From Mariniblastus sp964414815 (lineage in GTDB: Bacteria; Planctomycetota; Planctomycetia; Pirellulales; Pirellulaceae): a stretch of DNA of 64,000 nucleotides. The translations under genes and the position numbers were made by a program. Numbering within the stretch: position 1 is the stretch's first letter; each line of letters opens with the position of its first letter. Where the stretch lies: assembly GCA_964414815.1 (NCBI GenBank), contig CAYPXY010000024.1:1-64000 (forward strand), read 5' to 3'. Below the pieces are notes generated by a model. The model worked only from the letters and a program-made list of their open reading frames with translations. It did no database searches and was not told the origin of the DNA. This document shows, piece by piece, positions 1 to 8,623 of the stretch.

Positions 1-55
1 TGAGGGATGAGGGATGAGGGATGAGGGATGAGGGATGAGGGATGAGGGATGAGGA
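1..55. repeat. Heptamer tandem repeat
   Basis: Seven exact copies of TGAGGGA followed by a partial eighth copy. The array starts at or before the window edge, so its full length is unknown. It lies just downstream of the HlyD-type gene, which ends at 73. No coding or hairpin potential is seen. Confidence 0.9.
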
Positions 56-72
56 TTTGGGTACGGGCTGAT

Positions 73-1647
73 TTACTTATTCCCCATCCCTAATTGCTGA
101 TCGTCTCCGATGATTTTGACTCGCGTGCCGGGCGAAAGTTGTTCGATGCCGCTGACGATCAATGCATCCGTCAGGTTCAGCCCTGATTTCACTTCCGTCA
201 ACTGATGATCGCCTGCATTGCCAATTTCAATCGGTCTCTTTTGTGCCAGCCCGTCGACACCCGCGATCCAGACGAATGAACCTGTATCACCGGACTGAAT
301 CAGTTGTTTTGGAATCAACAACGTCTGATTGGAATCTGCGGTTTGCAAGTCATCGATCGGTTCAATTTCCGGTGCTAAAAACGTTGCCGTCACCAGCATC
401 TCTGGATGAATCGCCGAAGACGGGTCGATAAGTTCGACTTTGACCTCGAGTGTGTTCCGCTGAATGTTTGCCTGACTGGTCGCCTGAAGGACTCGACCTT
501 GAACCGGACCGCTGACCGATGCCGTACGAATTTCCACCGGCTGGCTTGGCGTAACTCGAGGAACATCTTCCAGTCGAACATCCACCCGTGCCTGAAGACG
601 AGCCGGATCGTACATCTCGAGCACGGTCGATTGGCCGTGAATATCTGAATCGCCCAACGAAGTACCCGGCGTGGCGATGACGGACAACACACGCCCGTTC
701 ATCGGAGCGAGAATCTCGGTTCGTTTCAGATTCAGTTCCGCGATTTCCTGCTGGATTTTTGCTTCGGCCAGCATCGCCTCTGCGATTTGAACGCTTGCCT
801 GAGATTCCTTTTGTTGTCGCTGCTCGTCGATACGCAATTCGAGCTGTTGCTTGAGTACCTGCTGTTTCAATTTCAGCGCCGCAATTTCGTGGTCAAGACT
901 GGTCGAACGTTCTTGCAACTCGCGCAAGTTTGCGTGGGCTGTTCGATAATCCTGCTGAGCTTCGTCGATTAATCGCTGAGTCACTGCGCCTTGGGCACTC
1001 TTTTTGGTGTCCCAGTTTTGCTGGGCGTATTTTTCTTTCGCTTCAGCCACCTCGATCAAAAACGGAAGCTGCTTCCGCAGCGATTCGGCTTTGGCCAGTT
1101 GCGTGCCGGATTCCGCAAGCTCGACTTCCAGATGCAATGGCCGATTCAATCGTGATTCCGCCGCCTCCAGTTCGGCTTGGGCTCGTGCCAGTTCGCCTTC
1201 GCGAATCGACACCGAGTTTCTGGCCTGCAAAACCCGCAATTTTGCATCCGTCTCATTGAGCCGACCGATGATCTGGCCCTTGGTCACCGTTTGGCCCGCC
1301 ACTACAAACAGCTCTTCCAATACGCCGCTGGCCAGTGCCGTCACTCGGGTGGACGACGGACGAGGCTCAATCCATCCCGGTGCTTGAAACAGCACCGTCC
1401 CCGATTTTTGAGCCGCCATTTTTTTGACCACCGGCCGAATGACGGAAACTGGTTTTGCCGGCAGCCACTGCCGACTAGCCGTGAACAAAATCAATGCAGC
1501 AAAACCCAATAGCAACCCAAGCGGAAAGACATACCGCGAGAGCCATCGCTTGCGCGGAGGCGCGAACTGTGAGGGCGTCGGCGATCTCTCAATCGCCAGC
1601 TCTCGCAAATTCAAACCGGGTTTGTCATTCGTTGAGTTGAGATTCAC
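73..1647 (-). CDS. HlyD/RND-type periplasmic adaptor protein
   Basis: A 524-residue membrane-fusion (adaptor) protein of an export system. A cytoplasmic N-terminus of about 38 residues is followed by one membrane segment (about 39-57). A split biotinyl-lipoyl domain follows (first half about 84-130, second half about 315-335, with APMNGRVLSV). The two halves flank a long Glu/Gln/Ala-rich coiled-coil hairpin (about 135-295), and a beta-barrel region follows. This order is typical of HlyD/MacA adaptors, which link an inner-membrane pump to the outer membrane. It is the third gene of a minus-strand set after the MacB/FtsX-type permease and a lipoprotein, 15 bp downstream of the latter. This suggests a MacAB-like ABC exporter. 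The ATPase is not visible and may lie beyond the left edge. The substrate cannot be told from sequence. Confidence 0.85.
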   Translation of the reverse strand: MNLNSTNDKPGLNLRELAIERSPTPSQFAPPRKRWLSRYVFPLGLLLGFAALILFTASRQWLPAKPVSVIRPVVKKMAAQKSGTVLFQAPGWIEPRPSSTRVTALASGVLEELFVVAGQTVTKGQIIGRLNETDAKLRVLQARNSVSIREGELARAQAELEAAESRLNRPLHLEVELAESGTQLAKAESLRKQLPFLIEVAEAKEKYAQQNWDTKKSAQGAVTQRLIDEAQQDYRTAHANLRELQERSTSLDHEIAALKLKQQVLKQQLELRIDEQRQQKESQASVQIAEAMLAEAKIQQEIAELNLKRTEILAPMNGRVLSVIATPGTSLGDSDIHGQSTVLEMYDPARLQARVDVRLEDVPRVTPSQPVEIRTASVSGPVQGRVLQATSQANIQRNTLEVKVELIDPSSAIHPEMLVTATFLAPEIEPIDDLQTADSNQTLLIPKQLIQSGDTGSFVWIAGVDGLAQKRPIEIGNAGDHQLTEVKSGLNLTDALIVSGIEQLSPGTRVKIIGDDQQLGMGNK

Positions 1648-1662
1648 GTTGGTTTTGTTGTG

Positions 1663-2175
1663 TTAGTTTTTATACGAATATAGCTTGTCCGCCATTACCG
1701 TTAAATTTCCGCTTTCATCGCGCTGCACGACACCGTGTACGGCAACCTTGGTTCTGGCGTCGACGTTCAACAGCTCGCGAGCGTCGACCGCGATTGGCTT
1801 CCCGCTTTCGTTGACAAATTTGACCGTCGCCAAATTCGTTTTCAGTTCATCCGGCGAACAGCATCCGTCGCCCGCACATTCGGGCAACTGAAGATCGATC
1901 ACGGTAAACGCTGCCAAGCCATCGATAAACGGATGCACCGATCCACCGATCCGGCCGAGCAAGTAGATTTCCTGTTCAGACTGAGCGCTCTGATGAGCGT
2001 CCCCGACCGAAACGAGACCATCGGGTTCGGCATCGAAAATGTATCGCGCATCAAAGTTTGCTGATGGCGTTGAATTTTGGCTGGTGTTATCGCCAGAGTT
2101 GCATCCGGTCAAAACAGCAACCACCAACAGTGCGATGGAGAGTGAGTATCCGATAGGGGTTAATTGTATTTTCAT
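1663..2175 (-). CDS. Exported lipoprotein of unknown function
   Basis: A 170-residue protein with a lipoprotein signal peptide: a hydrophobic stretch about 10-24 ending in the lipobox LTGC, giving a lipidated Cys near residue 25. The mature part has a small Cys cluster (CAGDGCCSPDEL) that could bind metal or form disulfides. Its C-terminal half is beta-rich and resembles an OB-like fold, but I do not recognise a named family. It lies between the permease and adaptor genes of the export module, 24 bp after the permease. It is therefore probably a periplasmic accessory of that system. Function is otherwise unknown. Confidence 0.7.
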   Translation of the reverse strand: MKIQLTPIGYSLSIALLVVAVLTGCNSGDNTSQNSTPSANFDARYIFDAEPDGLVSVGDAHQSAQSEQEIYLLGRIGGSVHPFIDGLAAFTVIDLQLPECAGDGCCSPDELKTNLATVKFVNESGKPIAVDARELLNVDARTKVAVHGVVQRDESGNLTVMADKLYSYKN

Positions 2176-2199
2176 TGAAGTTTTCCTTGTTAAAAATAT

Positions 2200-3354
2200 T
2201 CAAACTGCTTTCAATCCTGTCGCCACTTCGGTGCGCAAAGCCTTGATCGCTGGGGGCAGTGTTCCCAAAACACCCAGCAACAGTCCGGCACCACATCCGA
2301 GCAACAACGTCCATTCATCGACACGAAGTCGAAACGCTCCCATGGTGAACTTGACGGCGAAACCGTCGAGCAACCCAATGGCCAGCACACCGGCCAGCAG
2401 CGAGGCTGCCGCCGATAACAATAATCCTTCCTGGATCAGGCTCAACAAAATCGCTCGGCGGCGATAGCCGAGTGCTTGCAGCGTTGCAAACTCGCGAACG
2501 CGACCTGCAACCGCCCCATACATCATGTTCAGCCCCGCAAATGCACCGGCCGCCGTGACCAGCACCACAATCGTCCAGGCCACCGTCCGAACCGGTTTGT
2601 AGAACTCGTTCAAGTTTGCGAAGTAAGCTTGCTCGGGCGTTGAAACCAACTCCAGATCGATTCGCTCCTTGCAGAACAGATCGATTTCACTTTTCTGAGC
2701 CGAGGGTGCGATCAACATCGCCACCAGACTCAAGTCCTGCCGCTTGGTCGCCAACTGAAAATCTTCCAGCCGACACCAAATCTCCGATTCAAATGAGGCA
2801 CCATCGGCGGAAAAGTAGCCGCTGATCGTCCACGACTGGCCTTCGATTTCGATCTTGCGACCGACCGCCAATTGCTGCCTGTTTGCCCCCAGCTTGGTCG
2901 CCGCGAGACGGCCGATCAGGACTTCGCTCTGACCGGGCCAAGCTCCCTCCGTCAACCGAACCGAACGCCGAACGGCTGGACAGATTTGGGTGACACCACG
3001 AACCAGCCCGAAGCCGGAAAAACCATCTTCGGTAACCACTTTTGACGCCATCACAATCTCCGGTGAAACATGATCGATCTCAAATCGCCGGACCGAAACA
3101 TCGAGGCTGGCCTGCAGCAAGTCCGGGATCCTCGCTTCGATGGAACTGTTTTCCACGTTCTGTTCCGATGTCAACGAATAGACCAACACCACATCGGGAT
3201 CACCGCTGATGGACAACGATTTTTCCAGTCCTCGAATGAACCCGATCACGACGAACACCAACACAACGACAATCGTCAGCGCCAACAAAGTAAGCACCGT
3301 CCGAGCCGGTCGTCGGGCCAGATTTCGAACGCCGTATTCCCAAGGCAGTAGCAT
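2200..3354 (-). CDS. ABC transporter permease, MacB/FtsX type
   Basis: A 384-residue permease with the MacB architecture. One membrane helix near the N-terminus (about 20-42) is followed by a large periplasmic MacB_PCD-like domain (about 45-265). Three C-terminal helices (about 270-292, 312-338, 350-372) form the FtsX domain. The cytoplasmic loop GRVREFATLQALGYRRR is the characteristic ATPase-coupling motif of FtsX-type permeases. It is the first gene of the minus-strand group that continues with a lipoprotein and an HlyD-type adaptor. No ATP-binding subunit is encoded upstream of it in this window, so the ATPase must be beyond position 1 or elsewhere. Confidence 0.85.
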   Translation of the reverse strand: MLLPWEYGVRNLARRPARTVLTLLALTIVVVLVFVVIGFIRGLEKSLSISGDPDVVLVYSLTSEQNVENSSIEARIPDLLQASLDVSVRRFEIDHVSPEIVMASKVVTEDGFSGFGLVRGVTQICPAVRRSVRLTEGAWPGQSEVLIGRLAATKLGANRQQLAVGRKIEIEGQSWTISGYFSADGASFESEIWCRLEDFQLATKRQDLSLVAMLIAPSAQKSEIDLFCKERIDLELVSTPEQAYFANLNEFYKPVRTVAWTIVVLVTAAGAFAGLNMMYGAVAGRVREFATLQALGYRRRAILLSLIQEGLLLSAAASLLAGVLAIGLLDGFAVKFTMGAFRLRVDEWTLLLGCGAGLLLGVLGTLPPAIKALRTEVATGLKAV

Positions 3355-3728
3355 ATCGGGACTCGGGGTTGGGGGTTAGGGATTCGGGGTTAGGGGGCAA
3401 TACGCTCGAATTCTCGTTTAAGCGCAATACCTCATGTTTTCGTTTAACCGCGCCGCAGAGCAAATTGGGCGTTTAACCAGTTTGCTATTTCGTTTGCCCA
3501 ATTTGCGCCGCCAAGCGGCTGCCACTGGGTGATGTCTCCAGAATTGGGTTTAGGAGTTGGATGATCGAAAGGACTCCGAACTGTGTCAGAGCAGGATTGC
3601 AAATTGCAAATTTAGAATGGGCTCAAGCGATCAATGGCCAAGGCTTGGTGAAGTCGGAAGCCCGATCTCTGATACCTGGCTCCTGATACCTGACAACTGA
3701 AGTCTGATACCTGAAGCCTGACAACTGA
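3355..3728. other. Gene-free stretch with simple repeats
   Basis: No convincing gene. The left end has G-rich direct repeats (variants of GGGGTTAGGGATTC, about 3361-3400). The middle holds hairpin element B (3436-3543). The right end, about 3665-3730, has several degenerate copies of CTGATACCTG and CTGACAACTG. It separates the export module from the Cys-rich exported protein. Confidence 0.6.
3436..3543 (-). repeat. Dispersed hairpin element B, copy 1
   Basis: This stretch, read on the minus strand, matches 35324-35439 read on the plus strand over about 110 bp with scattered mismatches. Shared blocks include TTCTGGAGACATCACC, CGCTTGGCGGCGCAAAT and TTTGCTCTGCGGCGCGGTTA. GCGGCGCAAATTGGGC faces GCCCAATTTGC..., so each copy can fold on itself. 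Here it stands alone. At 35 kb the second copy is nested inside a larger element. Confidence 0.75.
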
Positions 3729-4121
3729 TCAAATCTGCCAAGATTGGATCGCGATGCGCATACTGCGACCATAGAGTGGCGGAGAATCGCCAAAGTCAGA
3801 AAGGCTTAAAACGGAGCCTTGATTGAAAAATGATTCGAGTGAGATTTCAAGTCCAATGGCAACAAACCCGTTTCCATCGGTCCACTTGAAATCGGTGCTG
3901 ACAATTGCACCCTTGCAGTAGCAACTGACACAGTCGCAATCGCGTTCAGGCGGCAGTTGTTCGTCATTGGAGCGATCGCTCGTAGAATGGCGACAATCGG
4001 AGCAGCAATCGCTGACCGCCCGCGCACCCTCGCCTGCATTGGCCGAGCAACTCTTCCCGCAACGCAGCGGGCAGATCAACAGGCCAACAATAAACAGGCA
4101 GATTATCGCGATTCGCATCAT
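3729..4121 (-). CDS. Cys-rich exported protein, unknown
   Basis: Translation probably starts at the Met-Met pair at 4121/4118 rather than at the ATG at 4154, because this puts a hydrophobic signal sequence (RIAIICLFIVGLLICPL) at the N-terminus. The mature part has ten or so cysteines in CG.SC, DCCSDC and CDCVSCYC clusters within about 45 residues. A less distinctive C-terminal half follows. Such clusters suggest metal binding or disulfides. I do not recognise the family. The neighbouring export module may be functionally related, but the 374-bp gap argues against a shared transcript. Confidence 0.55.
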   Translation of the reverse strand: MMRIAIICLFIVGLLICPLRCGKSCSANAGEGARAVSDCCSDCRHSTSDRSNDEQLPPERDCDCVSCYCKGAIVSTDFKWTDGNGFVAIGLEISLESFFNQGSVLSLSDFGDSPPLYGRSMRIAIQSWQI

Positions 4122-4339
4122 GTCTGTAATCTTAGCTGAGTCGGCAAGCTGCACAAGATAGATTTATGGAAGAAGCACAAAAATGCCATCAAGCCAAACA
4201 AGCTTTTTCACTGCCTTTTCACTGTATATTGGAGGACATTTGAACGATTCGTATCTTCAAACCTGATTCGCCGGGAAAAAAACCCGAAGGCAATTGGACC
4301 CATTTCATGCTGAAAAACTCTGGTTTGATTGACAAGTTT

Positions 4340-4906
4340 TCAGGTCATCAACAAAAACAAAGGAAGAATATGCTTCAGGACATGCAGCATGGCTTCAGAA
4401 CGGTTCATGACATAGAAGTGCATTCCAGGAACTTCTGTTTCCAGCAACTGCTGACACTGCCGGATCGTATAGTCGACTCCAATCCCAAAATCGGTGAAGC
4501 GATCACGAATGAACCGAACCAGTTCATTAGCGTATCGCAATCCTCCTTCTACGACTTGGAATTCGGTTTGCCCTACGGGAGGATCACCCCGTAACGCCAT
4601 GATATTGCGAATGCCGACCCTCTCAGCATTTTGAAGCCATTCTTGCAACTCGGACTGATTGGCTCCTACACAAGTAAGATGAGCCGTCACTGGAATCTGC
4701 CAACGTTCCTGAATCCATCTGCAAAGTTCAATGGTACGTAATTTTGTACTACCACCAGCTCCAAAAGTGCAGGAAATGAAGGCCGGAGCATACGCCACAA
4801 GCTTTTCCAAATGCTCGACCAGCGACACATCTCCTTGTTCTGACTTCGGTGGAAATATTTCGAATGATAGCCCGAATCCATTTGCATAAACATCTTTAAT
4901 TCTCAT
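4340..4906 (-). CDS. metF: Internally deleted MetF-like reductase
   Basis: The 188-residue frame encodes the two ends of 5,10-methylenetetrahydrofolate reductase. The N-terminal part has SFEIFPPKSE, with the catalytic Glu at residue 16, and ALRGDPP at about 104-110. It runs to FTDFGIGV (about 144) and then passes directly to IRQCQQLLETEVPGMHFYVMNRS, which is the C-terminal helix and strand of the family. About 100-115 residues of the usual roughly 290 are missing, that is, part of the FAD-binding TIM barrel. The reading frame stays open across the join at about 4470-4478. It lies 30 bp downstream of metE on the same strand, as expected for a folate methyl-supply gene. It is probably inactive, or a recent in-frame deletion allele, and a complete metF would be expected elsewhere. 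Confidence 0.8.
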   Translation of the reverse strand: MRIKDVYANGFGLSFEIFPPKSEQGDVSLVEHLEKLVAYAPAFISCTFGAGGSTKLRTIELCRWIQERWQIPVTAHLTCVGANQSELQEWLQNAERVGIRNIMALRGDPPVGQTEFQVVEGGLRYANELVRFIRDRFTDFGIGVDYTIRQCQQLLETEVPGMHFYVMNRSEAMLHVLKHILPLFLLMT

Positions 4907-4936
4907 GGCTCCCGGCCTCCAGATACTGGGTGGTGG

Positions 4937-7234
4937 CTACGCCAGGCTCTCCGCCGACCGTAGCTTTCTCGCGGCGCTCACCATATTGGTCAGCGCGGGA
5001 ATGACCTCTTCCCACTGTCGCGTCTTCAAACCGCAGTCGGGATTCACCCACAATCGCTCGGCAGGTATCCGCTCGCCAGCTTTTTGCATCAGGCTAATGA
5101 TGTGCTCTTCACTGGGAATGTTTGGCGAATGGATGTCGTAGACCCCAGGTCCGATTTCGTTGGGATAGTTGAAGTTCTCGAAGGATTCCAGCAATTCCAT
5201 ATCCGAACGGGACGTTTCGATCGTGATGGCGTCGGCGTCCATCTGAGCGATGGATTCAATGATGTCATTGAATTCCGAGTAGCACATATGGGTGTGAATC
5301 TGAGTCTCATCGGCTACGCCGTTGGCAGTGATGCGGAAGGATTCAACTGCCCAGCCGAGATATTCCTGCCACTGGGAGCGTCGAAGTGGAAGTCCTTCCC
5401 GGAGAGCCGCCTCGTCGATCTGAATGACTTTCACGCCAGCCTTTTCCAGGTCGAGCACTTCCTCACGAATCGCCAATGCAAGTTGCTTGCAAGAGACCGA
5501 ACGCGGTTGGTCGTCGCGAACGAAGGACCAGTTCAGAATCGTTACCGGACCGGTCAACATGCCCTTCATCGGCTTGTCGGTCAGCGACTGGGCGTACGTG
5601 ATCCACTCGACCGTCATCGGGCTGGGTCGGCTGATATCGCCGAACAGAATCGGCGGCTTGACGCATCGAGAACCATAGGACTGTACCCAACCAAACTCGC
5701 TGAAAGCGTATCCGTCAAGTTGTTCGCCAAAATACTCGACCATATCATTCCGTTCCGCCTCGCCATGTACGAATATGTCCAGTCCAAGCGACTCCTGCTC
5801 GCGGACGCAGTGTGCAATCTCGGCCTGCATGGCGGATCGGTAGGTTGCTTCGTCGATCTTTCCGGCCTTGAACTGCCTTCGTGTACGGCGGATGTCCGAC
5901 GTCTGAGGAAACGAGCCGATGGTGGTGGTCGGGAACTTGGGCAGATTTAAAATCTCCGCCTGCTTTTCGGCTCGCTGGGCATAGGAGCTTTTGCGTTGAC
6001 CCAGTTGCGAGTCGATCTTGGCCACGGCATCTTTAATCGCTGGATTGTTGACTCGGGGCGAATTGCGACGCGACTCGATTGCGGCCTGATTGGCATCCAG
6101 TTCAGCCCGAACCGCATCGCGGCCATCGTTCAGCGCCACTTTGAGAACACGAAGTTCTTCCAGCTTCTGCTTCGCGAACGCCAACCACGATTTGACCTCG
6201 CCATCAAGCTTCGCTTCGCTGTCGAGATCCACCGGCACATGCAGCAGCGAGCACGAGGGAGCAATCCATAGTCGGTTTCCCAATTGCTTCGCCACAGGCT
6301 CAAGCCAATCGAGCAGCCCGCTGAGATCGGCTTTCCAAATATTGCGACCATTGATCACGCCCAACGACAGCACGCGATCAGTCGGCAACGATTGGACCAA
6401 TGCCTCAACTTCGTTGTGAGCATTGATAGCGTCGAGGTGAACGCCAGCCACAGGCAGGCTTGCCACCAATGGCAGGTTTTCGAGCAACTGCCCAAAGTAG
6501 GTCGTCAGCAGTAGCTTGACTTTGCCGGTACTCAGCACTTGGTAGGCCGTTTCGAAGGCTTGCTTCCACTGCGGCTCCAGTTCGGTCACCAAAATCGCTT
6601 CATCGATCTGTACCCACTCAATGCCTTCGCTGGCAATTGCTTCGAGCAACGGTTGGTAGATCGGCAATAACTTGGACAGCAGCGTTAATTTGTCCGAATC
6701 ATCCTTGGTCTTGCCAAGTGCGAGGTAGGTCACTGGTCCGATGATTACAGGCTTGACATTGATGCCATACGACTTGGCTTCGCGAATCTGCTCGACCAGC
6801 CGGGAAGTATCCAAGGCGAACTCCGTGTCGGCCAGGAATTCAGGAACGATGTAGTGGTAGTTCGTGTCGAACCATTTGGTCATCTCACCAGCGGCGACAC
6901 CGCAGCAACCAGCACTTTTGCTGGTTGATTCCGCCGAACGCCCGCGAGCGACACGAAAGTAGTTATCCAGAACATCTCCTTCAAAACCGCGAACTCGCTC
7001 GGGAAGATTACCCAGCGTGAAACTCATGTCCAGCATCTGATCGTAGAATGAAAAATCTCCCACCGGAGCCAGATCAAGAACAGACTGAAGTTCCCAGGTG
7101 GTTCTGCGCAGCTCGGTGCTGGCAGCGTAAAGCTGTTCGAGGGTGGATTGACCTTTCCAGTAGGCTTCAACCGCGAATTTCAGTTCTCGATCCGCTCCGA
7201 TTCGCGGAAACCCGAGATTGTGTGTTTTAACCAT
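4937..7234 (-). CDS. metE: Cobalamin-independent methionine synthase
   Basis: 5-methyltetrahydropteroyltriglutamate-homocysteine methyltransferase, which transfers a methyl group from folate to homocysteine to make methionine in the cytoplasm. The start at 7234 is chosen because AAGGAG lies about 7 bp upstream and the protein then begins MVKTHNLGFPRIG, the family N-terminus (765 residues, close to the usual 750-770). A longer frame starts at 7291 but has no family match there. The C-terminal catalytic barrel retains the zinc ligands: His and Cys in HTHMCYSEF, Glu in ETSRSDMELL and Cys in NPDCGLKTR. It is followed by metF and is divergent from a LysR-type gene that probably controls it. Confidence 0.96.
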   Translation of the reverse strand: MVKTHNLGFPRIGADRELKFAVEAYWKGQSTLEQLYAASTELRRTTWELQSVLDLAPVGDFSFYDQMLDMSFTLGNLPERVRGFEGDVLDNYFRVARGRSAESTSKSAGCCGVAAGEMTKWFDTNYHYIVPEFLADTEFALDTSRLVEQIREAKSYGINVKPVIIGPVTYLALGKTKDDSDKLTLLSKLLPIYQPLLEAIASEGIEWVQIDEAILVTELEPQWKQAFETAYQVLSTGKVKLLLTTYFGQLLENLPLVASLPVAGVHLDAINAHNEVEALVQSLPTDRVLSLGVINGRNIWKADLSGLLDWLEPVAKQLGNRLWIAPSCSLLHVPVDLDSEAKLDGEVKSWLAFAKQKLEELRVLKVALNDGRDAVRAELDANQAAIESRRNSPRVNNPAIKDAVAKIDSQLGQRKSSYAQRAEKQAEILNLPKFPTTTIGSFPQTSDIRRTRRQFKAGKIDEATYRSAMQAEIAHCVREQESLGLDIFVHGEAERNDMVEYFGEQLDGYAFSEFGWVQSYGSRCVKPPILFGDISRPSPMTVEWITYAQSLTDKPMKGMLTGPVTILNWSFVRDDQPRSVSCKQLALAIREEVLDLEKAGVKVIQIDEAALREGLPLRRSQWQEYLGWAVESFRITANGVADETQIHTHMCYSEFNDIIESIAQMDADAITIETSRSDMELLESFENFNYPNEIGPGVYDIHSPNIPSEEHIISLMQKAGERIPAERLWVNPDCGLKTRQWEEVIPALTNMVSAARKLRSAESLA

Positions 7235-7374
7235 AGTGATCTCCTTGATTTTGCCTTCGTTTTGCTGTGTTTCGATAAACTGTCTGGCCAAAGTATATCG
7301 CCTTCACTTCATGACTAAAAATGATTAAAATTGATCTATTCATGAATTCCGATCATGCAACGAAAGACGTGTAA
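7235..7374. promoter_or_regulatory. metE-metR divergent control region
   Basis: A 140-bp AT-rich intergenic region between metE and the divergent LysR-type gene. TGAATTCCGATCA at 7343-7355 matches the MetR consensus TGAA-N5-TTCA with one mismatch. The metE Shine-Dalgarno AAGGAG is at about 7242-7247 on the minus strand. The binding-site call is a pattern match only. Confidence 0.45.
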
Positions 7375-8277
7375 GTGCCGACTATCGAACGTATCCACCT
7401 GGAAATCATTCGGGCCGTTGATCAACTGGGATCAGTTACTGCGGCTGCGGAATCGCTCTATGTGACTCAGCCCGCGCTGAGCCATTCGATTCGCAAACTG
7501 GAGGAATCGCTGGGGCTGAAGATCTGGAATCGCGAAGGGCGATCTCTTCGGCTGACGCAAGGTGGTGAGCATCTGTTGTCCGTCGCAAACCGGCTACTAC
7601 CTCAGTTCGAAAGAGCGGAGCAACTAATTCAACAGTTTACCCAAGGGGAACGGGGAACTTTGCGAATCGGGATGGAATGCCATCCCTGCTACCAGTGGTT
7701 GCTGAAGATTGCCGCCCCCTTTCTGGAGGCATGGCCAGACGTTGATCTGGACGTGATTCAGAAATTCCAGTTCGGTGGAATTGAAGCTCTGTTTGGGCAT
7801 GATATCGATGTGTTGGTTACGCCGGACCCACTCAACAAGCAGGGACTGGTTTTTTTGCCGGTGTTTGACTACGAGCAGGTATTGGTGGTCGGAGAGGCGC
7901 ATCCATTACGGAACGCGAAGTATGTCAAGCCAGAGCAACTGGCTGACGAGACACTCATTACCTACCCCGTTTCGGTCGATCGTCTCGACGTCTTCAGTCG
8001 CTTCCTGGCTCCCGCAGGAATCATCCCCAAAAGGCACAAACTGATTGAAACGACGGACATCATGTTGCAAATGGTCGCCAGCGGTCGAGGAGTTGCGGCC
8101 TTGCCTCGTTGGCTGGTGATGGAACAGCAAGAGCGTTTCAACTTATTCCCACTACGGTTGGGAAAGAAAGGTGTTGCCAAACAGATTTTTCTTGGCTTTC
8201 GCAAGAAAGACATCGAGATCGACTACATGAAAGCGTTCGTCGAAGTGGCTCGCTCCAGCAAGTTCTCCTCAAAGTGA
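7375..8277 (+). CDS. metR: LysR-family regulator, MetR-like
   Basis: A 300-residue LysR-type transcriptional activator. The winged helix-turn-helix is at about 4-63 (VTAAAESLYVTQPALSHSIRKLEESLG), and the co-inducer-binding domain is at about 90-295. The start is GTG at 7375, because no ATG precedes the DNA-binding domain in frame. It is divergent from metE. That position and the overall similarity to MetR (GMECHPCYQWL, IDVLVTPDP) suggest it activates metE in response to homocysteine. Calling it MetR rather than another LysR protein rests largely on this context. Confidence 0.85.
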   Translation: MPTIERIHLEIIRAVDQLGSVTAAAESLYVTQPALSHSIRKLEESLGLKIWNREGRSLRLTQGGEHLLSVANRLLPQFERAEQLIQQFTQGERGTLRIGMECHPCYQWLLKIAAPFLEAWPDVDLDVIQKFQFGGIEALFGHDIDVLVTPDPLNKQGLVFLPVFDYEQVLVVGEAHPLRNAKYVKPEQLADETLITYPVSVDRLDVFSRFLAPAGIIPKRHKLIETTDIMLQMVASGRGVAALPRWLVMEQQERFNLFPLRLGKKGVAKQIFLGFRKKDIEIDYMKAFVEVARSSKFSSK

Positions 8278-8623
8278 AGATGGCGAGATTCGCCAGACAC
8301 TTACCTTGAGAACGAAAATTCGGCGGAGGTCGAATAACCAGGTGAGCTGTTGCGACGCATCTCGTTGAAACCGCGTTGCCAGTCAAATAGCTTCACTACT
8401 CATTGTAAAGACGCTTCAGGGCATCCTGCTCGGCGACCAAGAAGGGATCTGTGTGACTATTTAAGTATGTTTTCTCACCACTTGAACTATGAGACCCGTC
8501 ACAAACGGTAAAGCTGCTTTATGGCAGGCGACTGAAAATCAGTGTTTACCAGTGTTTTTCACTATTCCTTATCCCGAAAAAAATCTGTGGACCCAAGGCT
8601 TTCTGGATCTCTGGTCGGCATCT
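8278..8623. other. Gene-free stretch with possible decayed CDS
   Basis: No intact gene. On the minus strand a frame ending at the TAG at 8396-8398 reads VCDGSHSSSGEKTYLNS and ends KRLYNE. Directly upstream, in the next frame, is KAALPF. A single missing T in the T-run near 8506 would join them into PFCDGSH, the core of CDGSH iron-sulfur domains. Upstream stops and a misplaced Cys make this at best a remnant. Confidence 0.3.

Noticed and set aside
1..55. Heptamer array as a CRISPR
   Set aside because: Units are 7 bp with no spacers.
5084..5950. 288-codon open frame antisense to metE
   Set aside because: It is a reverse-strand shadow of a certain gene and has no family motif.
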